Source: Abyssibacter profundi
Lineage (GTDB): Bacteria > Pseudomonadota > Gammaproteobacteria > Nevskiales > OUC007
DNA: 64,000 nucleotides
Direction of reading: 5' to 3'
NCBI RefSeq assembly: GCF_003151135.1
Contig: NZ_QEQK01000010.1
Location: 62,001-126,000, forward strand
Below are positions 1 through 8,142 of the stretch, in pieces; the first letter of the stretch is position 1, and the number at the start of each line of letters is the position of its first letter. Below the pieces are notes generated by a model. The model saw nothing but the letters and a program-made list of their open reading frames with translations, had not been told where the DNA came from and did not search any database. Position numbers and translations under genes: made by a program.

Positions 1-334
1 GGGTCAACCGTCCATCTGGGTTACGCACGGGAGAGATGCTCAACTCGTTCCAGAAGCGCGACCCATCCTTACGTAGGTTTTCCACCACAACACGACAATG
101 CAGCCCGGACGCCAGCGCATCGCGCAGCCGGTCCAGCTCGGGTTGACGATCAAGCCCCTCGTTCAAGAATCGACAATCACGGCCGAGCACCTCGGCCTCG
201 GCGTATCCGGTCATGCGAGCAAATGCATGATTGATAAAGACGATCGGGTGATCGCCCCCATCACCGACCTGGGTGATGACGACGCTGTCCGCCGAGTCCT
301 GCACCGCACGCATGAGGACATTGACATCAAGCAT
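1..334 (-). CDS. LOV-domain (PAS) photoreceptor, N-terminal part
   Basis: Partial gene: it starts at ATG 334 and runs off the left edge, so only the first 111 residues are visible. GGAGG lies 6 bases before the ATG. The translation is a PAS/LOV fold: FINHAFARMTGY at about 33-44, then GRDCRFLN at 51-58 and ENLRKDGSRFWNELSISPV near the end. Cys54 aligns with the cysteine that forms the flavin adduct under blue light in LOV proteins. The usual NCRFLQ motif is changed at its first and last positions (DCRFLN). The output domain is off the window, so it could be a histidine kinase, a GGDEF/EAL protein or a short LOV protein. Confidence 0.8.
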   Translation of the reverse strand, partial: MLDVNVLMRAVQDSADSVVITQVGDGGDHPIVFINHAFARMTGYAEAEVLGRDCRFLNEGLDRQPELDRLRDALASGLHCRVVVENLRKDGSRFWNELSISPVRNPDGRLT

Positions 335-446
335 CGCAGCCTCCAGTTAAAAACCTCGGATCACCTTGCGCAGGGCCTTCTGGCGGCACCAGAACATAGG
401 TTAGTTGCGTTCGAAATGAATTGAACAATCGCCGGTGGCGGCGCCG

Positions 447-1265
447 TCACGCGCGAAACATCACACCTGCGTCAGCGAGCAGGCGCTCCACCAAACCCCG
501 GTATGACGGGCCAAACAGCCGGTAATGGACCGATGCAGGCCACAGTTGGTACACCGGCAACCGTTCATCGGACTCAGACGAACTGCATCCGTAGCTTTCG
601 AAGAATTCGCCGCCGGGCCGGGCGAACAAGCGCAGCATGGCCAAGTCGACTTCGGCATGGCCGAAATAGCAGGCAGGGTCGATGAAGGCGGCCACGCGAC
701 CGTCGCGAACCAGCAAATTGCCGGTCCAGGCGTCACCATGTAGCAGCGCGGCGGCGGGCCGTGCCGGCAGCCGCTCCGGCAGGCTGGCAATCAGCCGCTC
801 CGTGCGCTGTGCCAGCTCGCTCGGCAGGTCTGCTACCAGCGGCAGCAAGCGCTGCTGTCCCCAGAACGTCGGCCAGTGGCCGCAGGGTGTATTGAGAATC
901 GGCACATCTCTAAAGGCGTAGTCGGCATGCCAGCCGTAGTGCGGACCGGTGGTCTGATGCAGCCGTGCAAACACCCGGCCCAGGTCCTGCCAGCTGGTCT
1001 CGACCCAGCCGTCGTGGTGAATCAACGAAAGGACCAACAGTGCGCTGTCTTGGGCGAGCACCTCCGGTGTGGGCACACCGGCTGCCGCCAAGCGGCGCAG
1101 CATCGTCGCTTCCTCTATGGCCTGGGGTGACGCCTTGGCCACCACAACCGCGCCACTGGCAAGTTCAAGACGGGCGACCGCCGCCACATCACCCCCTGAT
1201 ATCGCTTGGTGCTGTCGAATAGGCTCACCCAGCAGCACCGCGGCGCGGTCGATCCAGTGGGTCAA
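447..1265 (-). CDS. Fructosamine kinase family protein
   Basis: 272 aa, normal length for the FN3K/YniA family, which phosphorylates sugar moieties bound to protein amines and so promotes deglycation. Visible landmarks are a candidate ATP-binding Lys44 (VVAKAS), the catalytic loop HGDAWTGN at 176-183 and the metal/family signature DPACYFGHAEVDLAM at about 196-210. The C-terminal YQLWPASVHYRLFG also fits the family. The ATG overlaps the stop of the upstream phosphatase gene (ATGA), so the two are translationally coupled. Bacterial members often prefer ribulosamines to fructosamines; the substrate cannot be read from this sequence. Confidence 0.88.
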   Translation of the reverse strand: MTHWIDRAAVLLGEPIRQHQAISGGDVAAVARLELASGAVVVAKASPQAIEEATMLRRLAAAGVPTPEVLAQDSALLVLSLIHHDGWVETSWQDLGRVFARLHQTTGPHYGWHADYAFRDVPILNTPCGHWPTFWGQQRLLPLVADLPSELAQRTERLIASLPERLPARPAAALLHGDAWTGNLLVRDGRVAAFIDPACYFGHAEVDLAMLRLFARPGGEFFESYGCSSSESDERLPVYQLWPASVHYRLFGPSYRGLVERLLADAGVMFRA

Positions 1266-1729
1266 TCTTCGCCCAATTGCCGCGCCAACTCGGCAGCGCC
1301 TGCCGTCACATCGGCCCAGGTGACATCAAAACCGTCTGCCGCACCGAAGTACGGGTCGGCCACCGGTTCACCGGCGCGTCCCGGCACATGATCCAGCAAC
1401 AAGCTCAACTGGGCCGTGGCGTCAGGGGGCGCCAACGCCTGCAGATCGGCCAGGTTGTCGGTATCCAGCGCGACCACATGGGTGAACCGGATAAAGTCCT
1501 CTTCACAGACCTGCCGCGCTCGATAGCGGCTGATGTCCACGCCGTGGCGGCGCGCCACGGCCTGGGCACGAACATCCGGGGGCTGACCAACATGCCAGTC
1601 GCCCGTCCCCGCCGAATCAACACCCACCTCCAAATCGCGACGCTCACACTCCACGCGAAACGCAGCCTCAGCCAGTGGGGAACGACAGATATTGCCCAGA
1701 CAAACAAACAAGACGGCAGGTGACGACAT
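1262..1729 (-). CDS. Low-molecular-weight protein-tyrosine-phosphatase family
   Basis: 155 aa from ATG 1729. A longer open frame reaches 1957, but the conserved sequence begins at MSSPAVLFVCLGNICRSP, so 1729 is chosen. The P-loop CX5R(S) is Cys10-LGNIC-Arg16-Ser17, and the general-acid loop is DPYFGAADGF near the C-terminus. Such enzymes hydrolyse phosphotyrosine or small phosphate esters in the cytoplasm. The stop overlaps the fructosamine kinase start. In that context the protein is plausibly the partner phosphatase acting on sugar-amine phosphates (ribulosamine-5-phosphate type) instead of a signalling phosphatase. That role is inferred from gene linkage. Confidence 0.9.
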   Translation of the reverse strand: MSSPAVLFVCLGNICRSPLAEAAFRVECERRDLEVGVDSAGTGDWHVGQPPDVRAQAVARRHGVDISRYRARQVCEEDFIRFTHVVALDTDNLADLQALAPPDATAQLSLLLDHVPGRAGEPVADPYFGAADGFDVTWADVTAGAAELARQLGED

Positions 1730-1971
1730 CAGAGCCTCAAACGCGTATTCAGGCGTGATCAAGACAAGCTTGGCCGCCGAGATCAAGGCTGGGCCGTTTA
1801 GCATCACCACGACGCAACCCGGCCAAATACCCCGAATATCGGCCATACTCGCCAATCCGAGCAGCAGAACGCGACGCGAAGAATCTGTAACTCGTTGTTT
1901 TATATGACAATAAGACAATGGCACGCCCTGTGCTGAACAGGTCGCGACTTCAACCAACTTCGGGGAATCGT

Positions 1972-2343
1972 ATGAAACCGCTTATTGTCGCGACGGCCGC
2001 GTTTGGCCTGTTACTCACCAGCGGCTGCGTGCTGAGTGTCACCGGTGACGGCCATGATAGTTCGAGTTCGCACCGCGAAATCCGCAAGCAGGAACGCAAC
2101 GCACGGGAGTACATCGCCACGCTATCGCTGGGCACGCCGTCCACGGCGGTGATGACGCACCTGGGTGTTCCGGACTTCACGGAGGTCTTCGCTGGCGACA
2201 AAGGTGAGTACCGGATTCTGCGCTACCGCACCCACCGCACGACGTCGGATGGCGACACCACCCGCGACGAGACCACCCCACTGGTCTTTCTCAGCGGCCG
2301 CCTGGTCGGTGTGGGTGAGGCCGCCGTGGCCCGCCTGCAGTAG
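1972..2343 (+). CDS. DUF3192 family outer-membrane lipoprotein
   Basis: 123 aa from ATG 1972; the open frame extends upstream to 1918, but the signal peptide begins at MKPLIVATAAFGLLL. The lipobox is LTSGC, so a lipid-anchored envelope protein is expected. The mature part has the SmpA/BamE-like pattern of DUF3192: LSLGTPSTAVMTHLGVPDF, then a YRTHRTTSDGDTTRDETTP block and a final GRLVGVGEAA strand. The family has no established function. It is divergent from the phosphatase gene across a 242-base gap and convergent with the flavoprotein to its right. Confidence 0.8.
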   Translation: MKPLIVATAAFGLLLTSGCVLSVTGDGHDSSSSHREIRKQERNAREYIATLSLGTPSTAVMTHLGVPDFTEVFAGDKGEYRILRYRTHRTTSDGDTTRDETTPLVFLSGRLVGVGEAAVARLQ

Positions 2344-2356
2344 GTGGCATCGCCCT

Positions 2357-2388
2357 GGAGCGGCCAGCGTCCACGACGCGGCTGCTCC
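2357..2388. terminator. Hairpin between convergent genes
   Basis: GGAGC at 2357-2361 and GCTCC at 2384-2388 enclose a second pair, GCGTC/GACGC, with a 3-base loop. The whole forms one nearly continuous GC-rich stem with a single bulge. It sits between the convergent DUF3192 and PNPOx genes. No T-tract follows, so it could be a weak bidirectional terminator or just an RNA-stabilising end. Confidence 0.4.
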
Positions 2389-2408
2389 GGGGCCGCCGTC
2401 GTTCAGCC

Positions 2409-3005
2409 TCAGTAGGGCGGTGCCTCCATCGCCGACACCTGGTCGCCATCGACCTGAAACAGACGGCGCTGGCCAGATTGCGGCCAGTTCGCCCGCCAGA
2501 CACTGACGCGCTCCAGATCAAGCACATACGCAGCCCAGGATTCCGGGCGTGGCACTCGCTCAAAACTCAAGCTGCGCCGAGCCGACTCGAACTCACGCTT
2601 CAGTGTCTGGGCATCGGCCCCGGGATACCGGGCGGCCACCAGCGCCAGCAGCTGCGTATTGCGATCCCGACTGGCCCAGATCTGGTCGGCGGCCTGGGCA
2701 CCTAGCTCCCGCGCCTGGGCATCCAACGTGACCTGAACCCGGGAAGCCTTCCAGAACAGACAAAGCGCCACCGCCGCGTTGCCTTGCAGCGCCACCCCCT
2801 TCTCCGAGCCACGATTCACAAAAAACACGATCTGATGGTCAGGCGCGAAATGGACATTAATCGTGCGCGCCGTCGGGCGACCGTCGGCTGTGACGGTTGC
2901 CAGAACCCCGGTATCCACGTCGGTTTCACCGGCGCGCTCGGCCTCGCGACGCAGCCGGGCCAGTTCGCCGACCAGCGCGGCAACAGTTTGCAGCGATTCG
3001 TTCAT
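2409..3005 (-). CDS. Pyridoxamine 5'-phosphate oxidase-like flavoprotein
   Basis: 198 aa from ATG 3005 (MNESLQTVAALVGEL). The open frame reaches 3098, but the upstream part is not conserved in character. The split-barrel FMN fold of the PNPOx family is recognisable: LATVTADGRPTARTINV, FFVNRGSEKGVAL, AALCLFWKASRVQV and a C-terminal PESWAAYVLDLERVSVWR block. True PdxH normally ends with a conserved RL-P tail, which is not seen here. It may be a general FMN- or heme-binding PNPOx relative and not the vitamin B6 enzyme. It is divergent from the next gene. Confidence 0.75.
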   Translation of the reverse strand: MNESLQTVAALVGELARLRREAERAGETDVDTGVLATVTADGRPTARTINVHFAPDHQIVFFVNRGSEKGVALQGNAAVALCLFWKASRVQVTLDAQARELGAQAADQIWASRDRNTQLLALVAARYPGADAQTLKREFESARRSLSFERVPRPESWAAYVLDLERVSVWRANWPQSGQRRLFQVDGDQVSAMEAPPY

Positions 3006-3103
3006 GAACGGCTTCCATGATGGGCGCTCAGCGTCAGATCCGGCGAGCGCAGGGGCTATGCTGTGTGCTGGAGCAGACACTAACAAGATCGGGATCAACA
3101 GAC

Positions 3104-4726
3104 ATGAAACGAGTCGGCAAGCGTTATCGCGCCAAGCGCGCAGATGATCATTACGATGTCATCGTCATTGGCTCAGGCATTGGCGGTCTGGCCAATGCGG
3201 CATTGCTCAGCCGGCTGGGACGCCGCGTCTGCGTGCTGGAACAGCACTATACGGCCGGTGGCTTCACCCACACTTACGAGCGCAATGGCTACGAGTGGGA
3301 CGTGGGCGTGCATTACATCGGGGAAGTGCACAAACCCTATTCCCCGCTTCGGCGCATCTTCGACGTAATCTCCGACGGCCAGCTCGAATGGGCGCAAATG
3401 GACGCCGTCTACGACCGCATCATCATCGGTGACAAACGCTATGATTTTTGCGCCGGACGGGAGGCCTTCAAGCGCGGACTCAAGCAGCAGTTCCCGGAGG
3501 AAGCCGATGCCATCGATGCCTATGTGGATCTGGTCGTCCGCGTCGCCGGCTCCATGCGGAAATTCTTCACCGGTCAGGCGCTGTCCCCCGGGCTGAATTG
3601 GCTTTACCGCCTGGTGCGCGACCAGCGCGTGCCACCCGAGTGCACCATGACCGTCCGCCAGGTGCTGGAAGGCCTCACCGCCAATCAGGAACTGATTGGC
3701 GTACTCACCGGCCAATGGGGGGACTACGGCATGCCGCCGGCCGAGGCGACGTTCCTGATGCACGCCTCGGTGGCGAAGCACTATTTTGACGGGGGCTGCT
3801 ACCCGGTTGGCGGCTCGTGGAAAATGGCTGACACCATCGTTCCGGTGATTCGCGCCGGTGGCGGTGAGGTGTTCACCTATGCCGAAGTCGAGTCCATTGT
3901 CGTCGAGCAAGGGCGCGCGCGGGGCGTGCGCATGGCCGACGGCAAGGTGATTCGCGCCGACGCCATTGTCAGCAATGCGGGCGCACGCAACACCTTTGAG
4001 AAGCTGCTGCCGGAAGCCGAGCGCCTGCGTCACGGTTACCCGGACAAGCTCAAGACGGTGCGACCGTCGGCCTCACATATCTGTCTGTACGCCGGCTTCA
4101 AGGGCACGGCTGAGTCGCTGGGCCTGCCGCGGACGAATCTGTGGATCTATCCGAGCGCCAGGCACGAGGAGAACCTCGCACGCTTCGAGGCCGACCAGTC
4201 CGCGCCGCTCCCCCTGGTCTACGTATCCTTCCCCTCTGCAAAGGACCCTGACTGGCCGAAGCAATATCCGGACAAGAGCACCGTCGAAGTGATCTCCCTC
4301 GGCCCCTACGAGTGGTTTGAGCAATGGCGCGACTCCACCTGGAACCAGCGGGGCGAGGACTACGAGGCGTTCAAGGCCGGACTGTCCGAGCGCCTGCTGG
4401 AGGTCTTGTTCCAGCACATGCCGCAGTTGCGCGATGCGCTGGACTACCACGAACTGTCCACGCCGCTGTCCACCGAGTGGTTCAATTTTTACGATCGCGG
4501 CGAAATCTACGGCCTGGACCACGACCCCGACCGGTTCCGCCAGCGCTGGCTGCACCCGATCACCCCGGTCAAAGGCCTGTTCCTCACCGGCCAGGATGTC
4601 GTGACCGCGGGTGTCGGCGGTGCGCTCATGGGCGGCGTACTGACCACCGGCGCCATGCTGGGGCTACAGCAACGCAAGCTGTGGCAGTTGCTCAAGACCT
4701 GGACTCCGCCGCAGGCGGCGGCCTAG
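3104..4726 (+). CDS. Phytoene-desaturase / retinol-saturase-like FAD oxidoreductase
   Basis: 540 aa from ATG 3104 (MKRVGKRYRAKR); the open frame extends to 3017 without support. The N-terminus has the dinucleotide fold VIVIGSGIGGLANAALL followed by CVLEQHYTAGGFTHTY, typical of carotenoid and retinol oxidoreductases. The C-terminus ends with the FAD-contacting stretch GLFLTGQDVVTAGVGGALMGG. Substrates of this family are polyenes or polyisoprenoids. It lies just outside the aryl-polyene locus on the same strand. A role in modifying the polyene is possible, but no sequence feature proves it. Confidence 0.8.
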   Translation: MKRVGKRYRAKRADDHYDVIVIGSGIGGLANAALLSRLGRRVCVLEQHYTAGGFTHTYERNGYEWDVGVHYIGEVHKPYSPLRRIFDVISDGQLEWAQMDAVYDRIIIGDKRYDFCAGREAFKRGLKQQFPEEADAIDAYVDLVVRVAGSMRKFFTGQALSPGLNWLYRLVRDQRVPPECTMTVRQVLEGLTANQELIGVLTGQWGDYGMPPAEATFLMHASVAKHYFDGGCYPVGGSWKMADTIVPVIRAGGGEVFTYAEVESIVVEQGRARGVRMADGKVIRADAIVSNAGARNTFEKLLPEAERLRHGYPDKLKTVRPSASHICLYAGFKGTAESLGLPRTNLWIYPSARHEENLARFEADQSAPLPLVYVSFPSAKDPDWPKQYPDKSTVEVISLGPYEWFEQWRDSTWNQRGEDYEAFKAGLSERLLEVLFQHMPQLRDALDYHELSTPLSTEWFNFYDRGEIYGLDHDPDRFRQRWLHPITPVKGLFLTGQDVVTAGVGGALMGGVLTTGAMLGLQQRKLWQLLKTWTPPQAAA

Positions 4727-4791
4727 ATTGGACAATGCCCCGATGACCCGGCGCGCGTAGGCTCGATCCAATGCCCCTCAGGATGCCCGAG

Positions 4792-5580
4792 ATGATCAAA
4801 CGCCACCCCATCCGCGCCAGCCTGATCAGCGTGCTGTTGCTCAGCCTCGTGCTGGGTGCCTGCCTGGTCTCGCATCAGCTTCCGGATGGCCCCATCCCGC
4901 AGGCCCGGTACCCCGCACCGAGCGGCGCGACCGCGGGGCCGCTGGTCATCGTTCTTCCCGGCATCCAGGACGACATGGACAGCTTGCAAGACTCCGGCAT
5001 GGTCGAACAGATCCAGCGGGCAAACCCGGACGCCACCGTCATCCTCGCCGCGGCAAGTTTCGGGTACTACATGGATCGCAGCCTGCTGGAGCGCCTGCAG
5101 TCGGAGATCATCAAACCCGCACTGGCCGAGGGATTCACCGATATCTGGATGGCCGGCGCTTCGCTGGGCGGTTTTGGCACCTTGCTGTACGAACGGGAAC
5201 ACCCAGGCTTTTTGAGCGGCCTGGTTCTCATGGCCCCGTTCACCGGGCGAAAAGATCTCGCCAAATCCATCGACAAGGCCGGCGGGCTGCGTCAGTGGGA
5301 GCCCGGGCCAGCACCACCGGTCGTGCATCCCGACGATGTTCCGCATGAAATCTGGCGGATGCTCAAAGGATTTGCGGATGACCCCGAACGCGCCCGGCGC
5401 GTGTGGCTGATTTGTGGAGACAAGGACAAGTTTCACCTTGCGGCCGAGCAAATCGCCGAAGTCATCCCGGATTCTCACTATTACGAACCGCGGGGCGGGC
5501 ACGTCTGGCGAGTGTGGGCGCCTGCCGCGGGCCATGTGTTCCACGCCATTTTTTCCGGTCGGCAGGCAGCAACTGACTGA
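4792..5580 (+). CDS. Alpha/beta-hydrolase lipoprotein
   Basis: 262 aa from ATG 4792; two other in-frame ATGs (4771, 4783) precede it, and AGGA about 9 bases upstream favours 4792. The signal peptide ends in LVLGAC, a lipobox. The mature part is an alpha/beta hydrolase: oxyanion-side strand LVIVLPG, nucleophile elbow GASLGG, acid in CGDKDKF and His in GGHVWRVW. It probably acts as an esterase or thioesterase at the membrane surface. The substrate is unknown. It follows the FAD enzyme by 65 bases and may be co-transcribed with it. Confidence 0.75.
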   Translation: MIKRHPIRASLISVLLLSLVLGACLVSHQLPDGPIPQARYPAPSGATAGPLVIVLPGIQDDMDSLQDSGMVEQIQRANPDATVILAAASFGYYMDRSLLERLQSEIIKPALAEGFTDIWMAGASLGGFGTLLYEREHPGFLSGLVLMAPFTGRKDLAKSIDKAGGLRQWEPGPAPPVVHPDDVPHEIWRMLKGFADDPERARRVWLICGDKDKFHLAAEQIAEVIPDSHYYEPRGGHVWRVWAPAAGHVFHAIFSGRQAATD

Positions 5581-5597
5581 TCGATCACAATCATGGC

Positions 5598-5627
5598 CTG
5601 ACCACAAGCGACGTTCATCGTTACAAT
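5598..5627 (+). promoter_or_regulatory. Candidate sigma70 promoter of the first aryl-polyene operon
   Basis: CTGACC (5598-5603) and TACAAT (5622-5627) are separated by 18 bases. The -10 is good and the -35 mediocre. A transcript starting near 5634 would carry a leader of about 127 bases before the ACP gene at 5761. Confidence 0.35.
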
Positions 5628-5688
5628 GGCGGCAGGGAGTTTGCACGCTGTTTTGGTCGACACCAGGGAAGCAACATCGTGCGGCGCC

Positions 5689-5733
5689 ATCAGGCGCAGC
5701 GCCCTGATCGATTCGCCCGCATCCGGGCGAATC
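5689..5733 (+). promoter_or_regulatory. Two tandem hairpins in the leader of the ACP gene
   Basis: The first is ATCAGGCGC/GCGCCCTGAT at about 5689-5708, with one bulge. The second is a perfect 10-bp stem, GATTCGCCCG (5710-5719) and CGGGCGAATC (5724-5733), with a 4-base loop. They end 27 bases before the ACP start codon. No T-tract follows, so this is not a classical attenuator; it may affect RNA stability or translation. Confidence 0.4.
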
Positions 5734-5760
5734 CCGCCAAACCACCGTCCGCGAATCGCC

Positions 5761-6009
5761 ATGAAATCTCAAACCGACATCTTTTCCACGCTCCAGGGCC
5801 TGTTCGAGGAACTGTTCGAAATCGAGCCGCAAAAGGTCACCCCCGACGCCCGGCTGTATGAAGACTTGGATATCGACAGTATCGACGCGGTCGATCTTGT
5901 TGTGCGACTGAAGGAAATCACCGGCAAGTCAGTCGAACCCGAGCAGTTCAAGAGCGTCCGCACGGTGCAGGACATCGTCGATGCCGTCGATGAAATGATC
6001 AGCGCCTGA
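5761..6009 (+). CDS. Acyl carrier protein (aryl polyene)
   Basis: 82 aa from ATG 5761 (MKSQTDIFSTLQGLFEEL). The phosphopantetheine site is LDIDSID with Ser40, and the helix pattern and acidic composition are those of a type II ACP. It heads a three-gene plus-strand operon with a dehydratase and a glycosyltransferase. The role expected from aryl-polyene clusters is to carry the growing polyene thioester (ApeE/XanC-like). The Shine-Dalgarno is weak. This is one of three ACPs in the locus. Confidence 0.9.
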   Translation: MKSQTDIFSTLQGLFEELFEIEPQKVTPDARLYEDLDIDSIDAVDLVVRLKEITGKSVEPEQFKSVRTVQDIVDAVDEMISA

Positions 6010-6016
6010 TCAACTC

Positions 6017-6373
6017 ATGACCGCCGTCCGCTGGACAACGCTGCCTATCGAGCAGCGCCGGAGTGAACACGGCCTGGAATTGGTTTGCCACTGGCAAATT
6101 CCCGAGCATCTGGCGTATTTCCGGGGCCATTTCACCCAAACGCCGATTGTTCCGGGCGTCGCGCTAACGCATTGGGCCATTCGCACGAGCTGCGAACACT
6201 TCGATCAAGCCCCCCACGTGGCCAGCATTGCCAATCTCAAATTTCACCATGTCCTGACCCCGCACGACGAGGTTACGCTGACGCTGCAACACAACCCCGA
6301 GGCAGGCAGCACCCGGTTTCGCTATGCCCAGGGTGAGCGCACCTATGCCAGCGGCCGGATCAACTGGCGTTGA
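6017..6373 (+). CDS. ApeI/FabZ-like 3-hydroxyacyl-ACP dehydratase
   Basis: 118 aa hot-dog protein. The central motif YFRGHFTQTPIVPGVAL (about residues 35-51) matches the FabZ/ApeI pattern, with His in GHF as the catalytic base. The family dehydrates 3-hydroxyacyl-ACP to trans-2-enoyl-ACP, which gives the conjugated double bonds of aryl polyenes. It lies 7 bases after the ACP stop. The protein is a little shorter than FabZ (about 150 aa) but normal for ApeI-type dehydratases. Confidence 0.82.
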   Translation: MTAVRWTTLPIEQRRSEHGLELVCHWQIPEHLAYFRGHFTQTPIVPGVALTHWAIRTSCEHFDQAPHVASIANLKFHHVLTPHDEVTLTLQHNPEAGSTRFRYAQGERTYASGRINWR

Positions 6374-7158
6374 GGCCCACGCCCGTGTCCGGCCTGAACC
6401 CCTGCATTGTCATTCCCGTGTTCAACCATGGCGCGGCCATTGGCCGCGTGCTCGAACGCCTGCGGCCGTACGGCCTGCCCTGTTGGCTCATCGACGACGG
6501 CAGCGACCGCGATTGTGCGAACACCCTGCAGCACCTGGCGGCCGAGCAGCCGGATTGGATCCGGCTGGAGCGCCTGCCCCACAACCAGGGCAAGGGCGCG
6601 GCATTTCATCACGGCCTGCGCTGCGCGCAGCAAGCCGGGCACAGTCACGTGATCCAGATCGACGCCGATGGACAGCATGCGCCGGAGGACTTGCCCCGCC
6701 TGCTCGCCGCGGCAGAAGACCGGCCGGATGCCATCATCAGCGGCGTGCCAATTTATGACGAATCCGTGCCCCGAATTCGACTCTATGGGCGCTATCTCAC
6801 CCACGTCTGGGTCTGGATCAACACCGCGTCCCTACAAATCCAGGATTCGATGTGCGGATTTCGCATTTATCCCGTGACCTTCACGGCCGCGTTAATGCAG
6901 CGCAACCGCATCGGCCATCGCATGGAGTTCGATACGGATATTCTCGTCCATGCCTACTGGGATGGCGCACCCGTCGTGAATGTCCCGACGCGCGTTCGCT
7001 ATCCCGAAGACGGGGTTTCGCACTTCCGTATGTTGCGCGACAACGCTCGTATTTCAGGGATGCACGCCCGGCTGTTCTTCAAAATGCTGTGGCGCCGATT
7101 CGGTCTGGGCCGGCGAATCAAACCTGCGCCTCGTCTGACCAGTAGCGGTAAAAATTGA
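6370..7158 (+). CDS. Family 2 glycosyltransferase
   Basis: 262 aa if started at TTG 6370, which overlaps the dehydratase stop; GTG 6385 is an alternative. GT-A features are CIVIPVFNHG, IDDGSD, NQGKGAAFHHG and the metal-binding IDADGQH (DXD equivalent). No clear transmembrane segment is seen, so it is probably cytoplasmic and membrane-associated. Aryl-polyene clusters commonly encode this domain fused to an LpxL-like acyltransferase. Here the acyltransferase is a separate convergent gene that overlaps this gene's 3' end by 41 bases. Confidence 0.85.
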   Translation: MRPTPVSGLNPCIVIPVFNHGAAIGRVLERLRPYGLPCWLIDDGSDRDCANTLQHLAAEQPDWIRLERLPHNQGKGAAFHHGLRCAQQAGHSHVIQIDADGQHAPEDLPRLLAAAEDRPDAIISGVPIYDESVPRIRLYGRYLTHVWVWINTASLQIQDSMCGFRIYPVTFTAALMQRNRIGHRMEFDTDILVHAYWDGAPVVNVPTRVRYPEDGVSHFRMLRDNARISGMHARLFFKMLWRRFGLGRRIKPAPRLTSSGKN

Positions 7159-8044
7159 ACCAGTTATAGGGGCTGCGCCGGGCGTAGTGCTCGACCCGCG
7201 CCATATAGGCCTGGGCCTGTTGCTGGGCGAAGGCCATGCGCTGGCGACTGCCAATGGCCTGCCCGCCCGGGTGCAGGCATTCGAAGTTCACCTGATAGCG
7301 GCGCCCACCCTCGAAGGTGCAAATACCCAACAGCACCGGCACGCGCAGCACGGCCGCCAGCAGCCATGGCGTGGCCGGTACACGCACCGACTCACCGAAG
7401 AACTCGACCGTGACGGTCTTCTCCTGGGGACTGTTCACGCGGTCGGCCATCAGGCCCACCACGCAGCCCTCTTCAATGGCATCTCGGATCGCCAGACCCA
7501 GTTCCGTGGATGCCTGGGATGAGTCGATCACCAGATCCAGCAACGCGGGATTTACGCTCCGCAGCGCGGCGTTCAGCGCGGCGCCGTGAGACAGATCCAT
7601 CAGCACTCGCAGGGACAAATTGTCCTCACGCTGCTGTGCGGCCCCGCGCATGGCGTCAAAGCTGCCCAGGTGGGCGCTGAGCAACAAGGCGCCCCGCCCG
7701 GAGCGGGTGATCGAATCGAAGAGTTCCGCGCCCTGCACGCAGACATCGAAAACGCCCTGATCGTCGGTATAGAAATACAGCCGATCCAGGATCGTCGACG
7801 CGAAGACATGCAGATGACGCCAGATATCCCCACGCCGGACCGGGCGGTCCAGCACACGGCGCAGGTAGTCTCGCGAAGCCTGGCGCGCGTCGCGCCCGGT
7901 CAGCACGAAATAACTCACGATGGGCCATAGCATCAGTCGCGTCAGCGGGCGACCGAGACACCGGCCCAGCCAGAAAACCACGCGAATCCAGAAGCCACTG
8001 CCCCGCTCTTGGTAAGATCGCCATTCTTCGCTCACGCGATGCAC
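7118..8044 (-). CDS. LpxL/HtrB-type acyltransferase
   Basis: 308 aa. The catalytic HX4D motif is HLGSFD (near residue 124), preceded by GRGALLLSA. RVNSPQEKTVTVEFFGESVRVP resembles the conserved D-R/F-G block of lysophospholipid acyltransferases. A hydrophobic N-terminal segment (LMLWPIVSYFVLTG) would hold it at the inner membrane. In aryl-polyene clusters this type is proposed to move the polyene acyl chain onto a lipid or sugar carrier. It is the only minus-strand gene between the ACP operon and the chorismatase, and it is divergent from the latter. Confidence 0.82.
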   Translation of the reverse strand: MHRVSEEWRSYQERGSGFWIRVVFWLGRCLGRPLTRLMLWPIVSYFVLTGRDARQASRDYLRRVLDRPVRRGDIWRHLHVFASTILDRLYFYTDDQGVFDVCVQGAELFDSITRSGRGALLLSAHLGSFDAMRGAAQQREDNLSLRVLMDLSHGAALNAALRSVNPALLDLVIDSSQASTELGLAIRDAIEEGCVVGLMADRVNSPQEKTVTVEFFGESVRVPATPWLLAAVLRVPVLLGICTFEGGRRYQVNFECLHPGGQAIGSRQRMAFAQQQAQAYMARVEHYARRSPYNWFNFYRYWSDEAQV

Positions 8045-8142
8045 TATCCACTGTTCAATTCAATTGCCCGCCCACGCCGCTGGCCAGGGCAAGCTTCCGA
8101 GACCACAGGGGGCTTGCCGAGCCGCGGCCAGTCCTGCTGACC

